Source: Ereboglobus sp. PH5-10 (GTDB taxonomy: Bacteria; Verrucomicrobiota; Verrucomicrobiia; Opitutales; Opitutaceae). Taken from it: DNA of 64,000 nucleotides. The DNA is taken from contig NZ_JAQFIP010000006.1 of assembly GCF_029504735.1 (NCBI RefSeq), positions 109,921 to 173,920 on the forward strand, in the 5' to 3' direction. The notes beneath the pieces are model-generated. The model saw only the letters and a list, made by a program, of their open reading frames with translations. It made no database searches and was not told where the DNA came from. Shown piece after piece: positions 45,901 to 54,900 of this stretch. The translations under genes and the position numbers were made by a program. How positions within the stretch are numbered: position 1 is the first letter of the stretch; each line of letters starts with the position of its first letter.

Positions 45901-48900
45901 AGCGCGAGGCTGCCGCCGCCGACGATGTTGACTTGCGCCGCGCCACTCACGCCGAGGTTTTCGGGCGCGGTCATCGTGCCGCTGCCGGTCACGTTCCACG
46001 TGCCGGTGTAGGCCGCGTTTGCGCCGGCGATATTCACGCCGTTGGCGGCGATGGTAGTCGCGCCGGCACCGGTGAGGGCGTTTGCGAATGTGCCGCTTGC
46101 GCCGAGGCGCAAGGATGCGGAGTTGCCAACAGTGCCGGTGCCGAGTGCGCCGAGATGAGCGAGGTTGAGCCCGCCCGCATTGATGAATGTGTTTCCGGTG
46201 TAGGCGTTGCTGTGGCTGATGGTCACCGTGCTGGCGTCTTCCTTCACGAGTGTTCCCGCGCCTGTGATGAAGTTGGAAAGGTGGAGGGTGAACGGCGAAG
46301 TGCCGCCGAGGACCAATGTGCCGGTGTTGGCAACCCCGCCGGCGCCAAGGCTGTTTTCGCCAACGGATTTGAAGGCGCCGCCGGCGGCGATTTGCCATGT
46401 GCCGCTGAAGGAGGCGTTGTTGCCATTGAGGATGATGTTCGCGGCATTCGTCGCGGAAACCAGACCCGTGCCGCTGATGCTGTTGGCGTTTGCGCCGGTG
46501 GCGGCATCGAAGACGAGTTGCCCGTCGGCGGTGATCGCACCAGTGCCGAGTCCCTGGGCGTGGGTTAGAACAACTGTGGCTGTGTTGTTGATCGAAGTGT
46601 TTGCGGCAAACGCGGTGTTCGCGCCGTTCACGGTGAGCGTGTTGCCTTGCACGACGAGCGCCCCCGCGCCGGTTAACGCGCCGTTGCTCACGCTGTTGGT
46701 GGCGAGGCCGGCGGCGTCAGTTCCGCTGATGATGAGTGTGCCGCTGTTGAAGTTAAGCGCGCTGTTTGCGCTGCCGCTGAACGCGCCGACCGCCTGGGTG
46801 TTGCCGTTGAGATCAACGCCGGTGTTGGCTGCGATGTCGAGGCGCGCGGTGTTGCCAAAGGCGTTGTCGGTATGGAGCGCCACGGTGCCGCTTGTGACGA
46901 GCGTCGTGCCGGTGTAGCTGCTCTCCGCGCTGCCGATGTAATACACACCGGTGCCGCCCATGACAAATCCGCCTTCGCCGGTGAGCTTGGCGTTAAGCGT
47001 GCTGGTGGCGTCCTGCGTGCCGATGTTGTTGAGGGTGACGCTGGTGCCGCTGTTGGCCGACAACTCGCGCAGCATGTAGGCGAGATAGATGCCTTTGTTG
47101 TTGCCGTCATCCACCACCTCCGCGCCGTAGTCGTAAATGGCGGTGCCGCTTACGCCGCCGTTTTCGTAGATTTGTTTCAGCGTGGCATCCGTGATGAGCG
47201 CGCCGTCGAAATCGTGGAGATCGAGCTGGGCGCCAACGTCGTTGACGTTGCCGGTGACATTGACGATTTGCTCAAAAAGCGTGCCGCTATCCTGATAGAA
47301 AAAGTCGGTGCCGTCGGGCGTGGTGCCGCTGACTTTGTGCCAGTTGTCCAGCGCGAGTTTTCCACTCGTGGCATCGGTCAGGTCGCCGACCGTCAGTTTG
47401 CCCTTGGGGGTTGTGGCGTGGTCCATTTCAACCTTCAGAGTGCCACCCTCGAAAGCCAGCCCGCCGAGATAATAACTGCCGCTGCTGAGCAGGGTGGCGG
47501 CGTTTGCGCCGAGAACGAGCGTGGCGTCGCGCAAGACGCCGGTGCCCGAGGCCGGGCTTGCTCCAACACCGGCGCTGATGCCGTCGAGTTGGAAGAAGCC
47601 GTTCCGCATGTCCACGGTTCCGGAGAAGCGGCCCGAGGGACTGAAGGCTGAGGAGCTGAAGGAAAAGACGGTGCCGGATGTATCCACTTTCAGGATACCG
47701 GATCCGGTGAGCGCGTTTGCGTAGCTCCATGCGGAGGAGGAGGCGATGGAGAGCTCGCCGTCGATATGTGTCGCGCCGGAGCCGAGATTTTGCTGTTCGG
47801 CGACCCGGGCGGTGCCGGTGATGTTCCATGCGGCGATATTGTTGGCGCCGGTGATGGCGACATTGCCGCTTACTTGCGCGGTGCCGCTGCCGTTGATTGT
47901 GTTGGCGAAGGAGCCTGTCAGCGCGAGATCGAGCACGCTGGCCGCGTTTATCGTGCTGCTGCCGGCGGCGTTTTCCGAGACGAGGCGCAACGTGCCGCCG
48001 GTGACGAGCGTGGTGCCGGTGTAGGTGTTGCTCGCGCTGAGCGTGAGGGTGCCGCCGGTGGTTTTTTCGAGGACCGTGTTCGCACCGGCGAGCAGGCCGT
48101 CGTAAGAGCCGCTTTGGATGACGAGCGTGCCACCGCCAAACAGGATTGTGCCGCTGCCGGTGAGTTTTTGCACGGTTTGCGCGAAGGAGTTGGTGTCGAA
48201 AACGGCGTCGTTCACAAGGTGCGTGCTGGATGCGACGATGTTGGCCGCGCCGGCCTTCAATGTGCCGCCGCCTGTCATGGTGGTGCCGGTGTGGGTTGCG
48301 GCTGTGTTAAGCGTGATGGTGTTGATGGCGTTTATCAGCAGATTGCCGCTGCCGCTAATGAGCGCGTGGAGTTCATCGCCGCCCGCCGGGGTCGCGATGT
48401 CGCCGGTGAGCGTGAGCGTTTTGCCCGCCTGAAGCTGAAGTTCCTTGAGTTGATACGCGACGCCAAGCGTGCCACCGGCGGCGGTAAGGGTGTTGCTGTA
48501 AACACCGAGCGCCTCGGTGCCGGTGCCAATGGCGAGTGTCGAGCTGGCGCCGATTCGGGTGCCGTCGGCGAGGACGAGGTGGAGGTTTGAAGCATCACCA
48601 TCCCAGTTTTGCGCAATGACGTAGGCGCGTCCGCCGCCTTCATCCTGCTGCAGCAAGGGCATTGCCTGCGCGACGGATTGGTCAAAGAGGATATTGCTGC
48701 TGCCGGTAATGGCAAAATCCGCAACACGCGCGGTGCCAGTGAAAGCGGCGGTGCCGCCGTTCATCACAAAACTGTTTGCTGTTTGCACGCCGGGCGTCAC
48801 GTCGAGCAAGCCGCCGGTTAACGCGAGCGTCGCGGTGTTGAGCACGGAGCTGGAGTTTGCGTTCCAGACAAAATGGCCGGAGGCCGCTTCCGCCTTGCCG

Positions 48901-51900
48901 GTAAATCCGGTGCCCGCGCCCGCGCCAAAACCTTGGGTGCCGCCGCTGGCAAAGGTAACCGTGCCGCTGCCGGTGAGCGAATTGTTAAGGGTAAAGTTGT
49001 TTGCGCCCTCAACGAGGAGCGCGCCCTCGAGAACAACATTGCCGGTGCCGAGGTGAATGGTGTCGCTAATCGCAACACGGCTGCTCTCCCGCGCATGCCA
49101 TGCGCCCGCGAACGATGAGTTGGTGCCGGAGAGCGCAATGCTGGCGCTGGTGACAAGCACGGTGCCGCTGCCGGTGATGTTATTGGCGACAGTGCCAGTG
49201 AAGGAGTCGAAGTTCAGCGTGGCGGGGGCGGCGACATTCGCAACGGCTTCGCCAAGGGAGCCGGCGTTCGTGGCGCGAAGAGTGCCGGCGTTGATACGGG
49301 CGGTGCCTGTGAAGCTGTTGCTCGCGCTCAACGTCAGGGTGCCGGCGCTGATTTTGGTCAGGACGCCGGTGCCGCTGATTTCACCGGAGAGCGTGCCGGT
49401 GTGGGCGGCATCGACAACCAGTGGCGCGTTTGAAAGCGTGATGCCATTATCGAGAGTTATAGGAGCGGAGAGGCTGAGGGTTGCGCTGGACAGGACTTCA
49501 ACCGAGCTCGTGCCGAGGGATCGATCATTGGTGGCGACGAGAACACCGCCGGCGAGTTCCGTCGTGCCGGAGTAGGCGTTGCCCGCGTTGAGGACGAGCG
49601 TGCCGGAGTTAATGCCCAGCCCGAAAACATGATCCACGCCGAGCACGCTGTTTATTTCCAGCAGGCCGCCTCCGCTTTTGGTGAGCTTCGCGCTTGTGGC
49701 GCTGTCAGCCAGCGCGACTTCCAGTGTGTTATTCGCATCAATCACAAGCGTGGCACCGTTGTTCACAGTGATGGTGGTGTCGGCGCCCAAGGCACTTTTT
49801 ACGCTGTTTAGGGTGGAGTCGTATGCCAGCGCAAGTGTGTTGCTGCCGACGACAGAGAAGTCGCCGCCGATCACAATGCGATTACTAAGCGTGCGGTTCT
49901 GCCCGTATGCCTCGATTGATCCTCCGTTGATGGTGAAGGCGCCGGTGCCGATCGCCCCCGAATTAACGTGGCCGTCGAGCAAAGTTTCACCGGCGTTGAT
50001 GCGCAGCAGGCCGTCCACGAGCACCATGCCGGCCTTGAAGCTGTTGAAGCCGTTGGAGAGGGTGAGCATGCCGCTGCCGGTCTTGGTCACTTTGCGGCCC
50101 GTGCCAAAGTCATCGAATATGGTTCCGGCGAGCTCAATGTCGGCGCCGCTCACATTGTCGATTTGCAGGTTCACGCGCAGGTCGATGGGCGCGGATATAT
50201 AAGCGTCGGAGTTGTTGCGCATCAGGATGAGCGCCGTGACGTTGGGGTCGTTTTTGATGTCGCCGGGAAAGTCGAAAATAATCGCGGGGCTTCCGTTGCT
50301 GGTGATGTTGAAGCGCTGGTTTCGGGCGCCGCTAAAAATCAACGAGCCGAGCGTCTTGTTTTCGTTGAGCAGGATGTTTGAGCCGGTGACCGAGATTGCG
50401 GCCTTGTCATCAAAAGTCGCGCTGGCGCCGACGCCATTTGGCGACTGGAAACTGCTCCAGTTGGGCTCGGCGGTCCAGTCGGAGCTGCTCGCGCCGGTCC
50501 AGTTGAAGGATTGGGCGTAGGGAACCAGTTCCTTGGTGCCGCCCGTTTTGTCCAGCAGGATCGCGCCGGGGGCGTAGCCTTGGAACCAGACATTGGGAAC
50601 GTATTCCATGGCGCCGGTGTAATTGCCTATGATGATTTGTGTGTTGCCGCCGCCAACCGATTGCACGCCGTCCCAGTTGAGCACTTGCAATATGTGGTTG
50701 GTGTTCCATATGCCGAGGTCGGCCACGGTGAATGTTTTCGGCAGGCTGTTGACGCCGATATCGAGCAGGGATGCGCCGGTCAGGGAAAGGTTGCCGCCGA
50801 GCGTCTGGCTCAGGCCGTTTAATAATAAACTGCCGCCGGCCATGTTCAGGTTGCTCACATTATTGAGGAGATTGGTCGTGGCCAGGGACAGCGCGCCGCC
50901 GCGGATGGTGATCGGCGCGATGATGCTCGTGTTCAAAGTGGAGACCGTGCCCTCGCCCTCTTTGAACAACGCGCCGCCGTCGCCGATTGAAATATTTCCG
51001 TTGCCGGTGGCGCTTATCGTTTGGTTGGAATTGAGGTGGAGATTGCCGCCTCCCACGATTTGAAGCATGCCGCCGTTGCTGACGGTGAGGTTGCCGTTCA
51101 AGTAAACATTACCCATCGTGCCGCTTTCGCTCCACGTTTCGATGCGGGCGACGGCGGTCGAGCCGTTGATACTGAGAACGCCGGTGCCGAAGTAGCTGTC
51201 CTGCGTGGCATTGGCGGCGCCCTGAAGCACCATGTCGCGACCCTCGAGAAGAACGGTGGACACGGTGCCGGCCGAAACAGTCAGGTTTCGGAATGTCGAT
51301 TTCGGGGCGAGCAATTGCAGCTCGCCCGCGCCCTGCTTGGTGATCGAGGCGCTGGAACCGACGAGGTTGTGGGACGTGCCAAAGGTGACGGTCATGCCGT
51401 TGGCTACATTCCAGTTTTTATTACCGGATGTAACGGTGCTGTTTCCCGAACCGCTAAAGAGCATGTTCTGCGCGCCGGCGGTGGCGGTAAAATAGGTGGT
51501 GTAGGTTCCGTTGTTAAAATAAAGCAGATTGCCTATGTTTCGATCCGCCCCGTGGGCTTGGAGGGTTATATAATAACCGGAGAGGGTCAGCGTGCCGGTG
51601 CCAAGCGCCGCGTCATTGGCAATCGACAGTGTGGTTTGATAGGATGTGCTGCTGCCATAATTGCTGTTTATCGTAAGACCCCCGGTAAAACTGTTGCTGC
51701 CGGACAAGCGCAGAAATGCGGGAGAACTGGTATATTGCGTAAGATAAAATGTTCCACTGCCAGAATCCGGATTGGTAATGGAGTTTTTAAACTCCACCAT
51801 CGCGCCCATAAGATAAAAGTTATTCTGCCCCGGCCTTAGTTTGAGGTCCTCAATGGAATCAAAGGTCAGTGAGCCGGCCTGCAGGCTCGATGGTGCGTAG

Positions 51901-54900
51901 TAACCCAGATAAACATTGCCGTTTGCGCCAAGACTCAAGGGATTGTGGATTACGTGGTGCTGGGTCGTGTTTTCCAAATAAGTCGCGCCATTGCTGAATG
52001 TATAAGTGCCGGTTCCCAGGGGGCCGGAAACCACAAGGCCGTCCGCCACTTGGCTGCTGGCGCCGATTTTTATTCCTCCGTTGTTCAACGTGACGCCGCC
52101 GGAGAAGGTGTTTTGTCCGCGCATTATCAATTGATAAGAGTTACTTGCGAAGGATGCGCTCTGGATGTGCAAACCCGCCGATCCGGTAAGAATGTAATCG
52201 CTGTCAAAAATCAGCCCGCTGGAATTATAAGTATAGATACTCTTGGTTCCTCCGGTGATCAGCCCGGTGTTGTTTTTGAATGTAATCATCGATCCCTGGG
52301 AGGAGAGCCCGCCGTCGAGTTCCAACGCATTTGTCAGAACGCGATTGCCATTTGCATATATCGTGGCCGTGCCTGTGACCGTATAGGTTCCGCTACCCAG
52401 GGCGTTATCATTGTTTATGTAGAGCATGCCGCCTTGCTGCTCAATGCCGCCGCTGAAGTTGTTATTGCCTGAAAGTGTCAGGCGGTAGTCCTGATTGTAT
52501 GAATTTCCAAGAGCCGCGGGATCAACCGTGAAACGAATGCTCTCTGTTCCCGATATGGCGCCCGACAATGTCAAGTTCTTGCCCTTGGCGCGATGATCCA
52601 CCAATAAAGAGTCTTCCAGTATCAGATTGGCGCTTATGGTGGGCGAGGACACGCCCGACATATAAATCACCGCATGGCTGCCGCTGTTCGAAAGCGTGAG
52701 ACTGTCGGCGGTGGAGGTGGGGGCGATGGTGAAGCTCGCGTCGCTTGTTGCCTCAAAAAATATTTTCCCCAAGGTGCGGCTGCCGTTGAGCTTGATCGTC
52801 TTGCCGTTCAGCCGGTCGTCCGCATCGCGGAAGATGGCGATGGCGCCGGCGCCATCGGGCGCCGCGTTTCCATACCAGTTTGCGCCTGCGTCCCAGTTGG
52901 TGTTGGAAAGGCCGCCGCCCGACCACTCGTAACCTTTTTCACCCGCGGTTACCAACTCGTATTTCCCATTGTTATATACAATACCCGCGCCGCGCGTGTA
53001 GCCAGTGAACGCGATATTAGCCAGGCGGACGTCGCCGGCGGAGAAAGGATTCGCGGCAAACCACACATGCTCGCCTCCAAGCGTCTGATCGGCGACCGTG
53101 TTCCATTCGCCGCTGTCATTCTGGATATTGAGCAGGGGAATCACGCCGCTTGTGCTCCACGAGCCCAGGCTGTTGAACGACAATTCGCCGCCGCCGCCCA
53201 GTTCCATGGTGGAATCCCCGTATATGTATAGATTTCCAAAGGTGTTTTTGACCCCGTCGGAATTTATGATGCCAGTCGAATGGAGATGCAGGTTGGCCGT
53301 TCCGGCAGCTTGATGATCCCTCGTAAATTGAAGGCGGCCCGAGTTAATATAAAACTCCGAAGCCCCCAGCTGGCTGATGGATGAATCTATGGTCGTTGTC
53401 GTGAGCGATATGCTTCGCGTGAATCGTCCCAGCCCCGTGAGCGCCGTGGTGCCCGATTGCGCCATCACCCTGGTGCTTCCCGACATGGTGACATTTGGCT
53501 TCTGGCTCACGGCGACATTTCCGACAACCAAGTTCTTGCCCACTGTTATGTTGCCCCCCGACGTGGTGTTTGCCCCAATCAAATTCACGCTCGATAAAAT
53601 CAAATCACTATTGCTTGTTGTGAAATTACCGTTGCTGAAAAGTTTCAGCGTCGAATTATCCAGAAAATACACAGGCGCCGTGTAGACTGTGAAGGTGCCG
53701 TTGGTCGCGGTCACTGTGATGCCATTGCGAAACTCAACCGTGTTGCCCGCGGATTTGGGGGTGACCTGAATATTGCCCCCGGCCAGCGTAATGTCGCCAA
53801 TGCCCAGATAATTTTTGCCGGCGGCCAGTTCGCCAAACACCAGGGAACCGTCGGCGGTCGAGGAATTGGCATACACTTGCATCGTGCTGCCCCGTTGAGT
53901 GTAGCCTCCGCTGAAATTACTGTCCGCGGCATATGCGTAAAGACGGTCCCAGCTGCCCGCGAACGTCAGCCCGCCCGCGCCCTGAAAGTTTCTGCCTTCA
54001 TGAATATAGAGATATGAATAATTGCCCCAGGCCAGAGTGCTGGCGCCGCCCCATTTTCCTGTTATGGTAATATCAGAGTTCAGCCAGATTGTGTCGTTGG
54101 CCGCGTTTCCAGTGGCGTATAATCTTGTATAATAACCGCTGGGATTGCTGATGACAAAGTTCGCGTTTATATTGATCTTGTTATAAATATCGGCGCCCCA
54201 CAGCACGCCGCCGTTTATAGTGAGCTCGCCCTTGCCCAGCGAGTTGTTGCTTCCGCTGGAAACAATGCGCAACATGCCGTCGGGGTTCAATGTGACGCCT
54301 CCGCTGAAGGTGTTGTTGATATTGCTCAAATACCATGCGCCGCCGTTGATGGTGATGGAGCTTGGGCCATTGACGCCGTCTGAGATCAGACCGCTCAAAT
54401 CGCGGTAATAACCGCCTGATGGCAGGCTGGTGTCGGTGCGGTCCAGCAATAAATTACTATCCAATCGAATGGCGGAACTAATGCGCCCGCTGCCGGAGCC
54501 GCCATCATACAACGACTTTTTTATCTGCGCCGCAACGCCCAATGTCCCGCTGTTCATGATCAATGTGCCGCTGCTGATCGTGGCGGCATTATATGAAGAG
54601 GTGGTTCTGGCGAACAAGAGGGTGCCGATCGTCAATGTGCCGGGAAGCGCCAGGTTTGGATTATAAGAGGTGTATTTATTGCCGAACACCATGGTGGAAC
54701 CGGCGCCAAAGGTCGGAATGCGGTTGATGTCCCAATTGCCCGGCGCATTCCACATGTTGGTGCCAATGACACCGGAGCTATAGGAGGCCGCCCCCGTCCA
54801 TTCATAGGTGTCGGGTGCCGCGGACGTGCCCGCGGTCGGGATTAGTTCATATTTGCCGGCGTTATCGACAACCTGCACGCCCATGGTCCAGTTGTAGCCG

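Noticed and set aside
43488..51839. Several plus-strand frames of 150-460 codons within the autotransporter
   Set aside because: They mirror the repeated Gly/Thr/Ala codons of the passenger on the other strand and have no domain or start signals.
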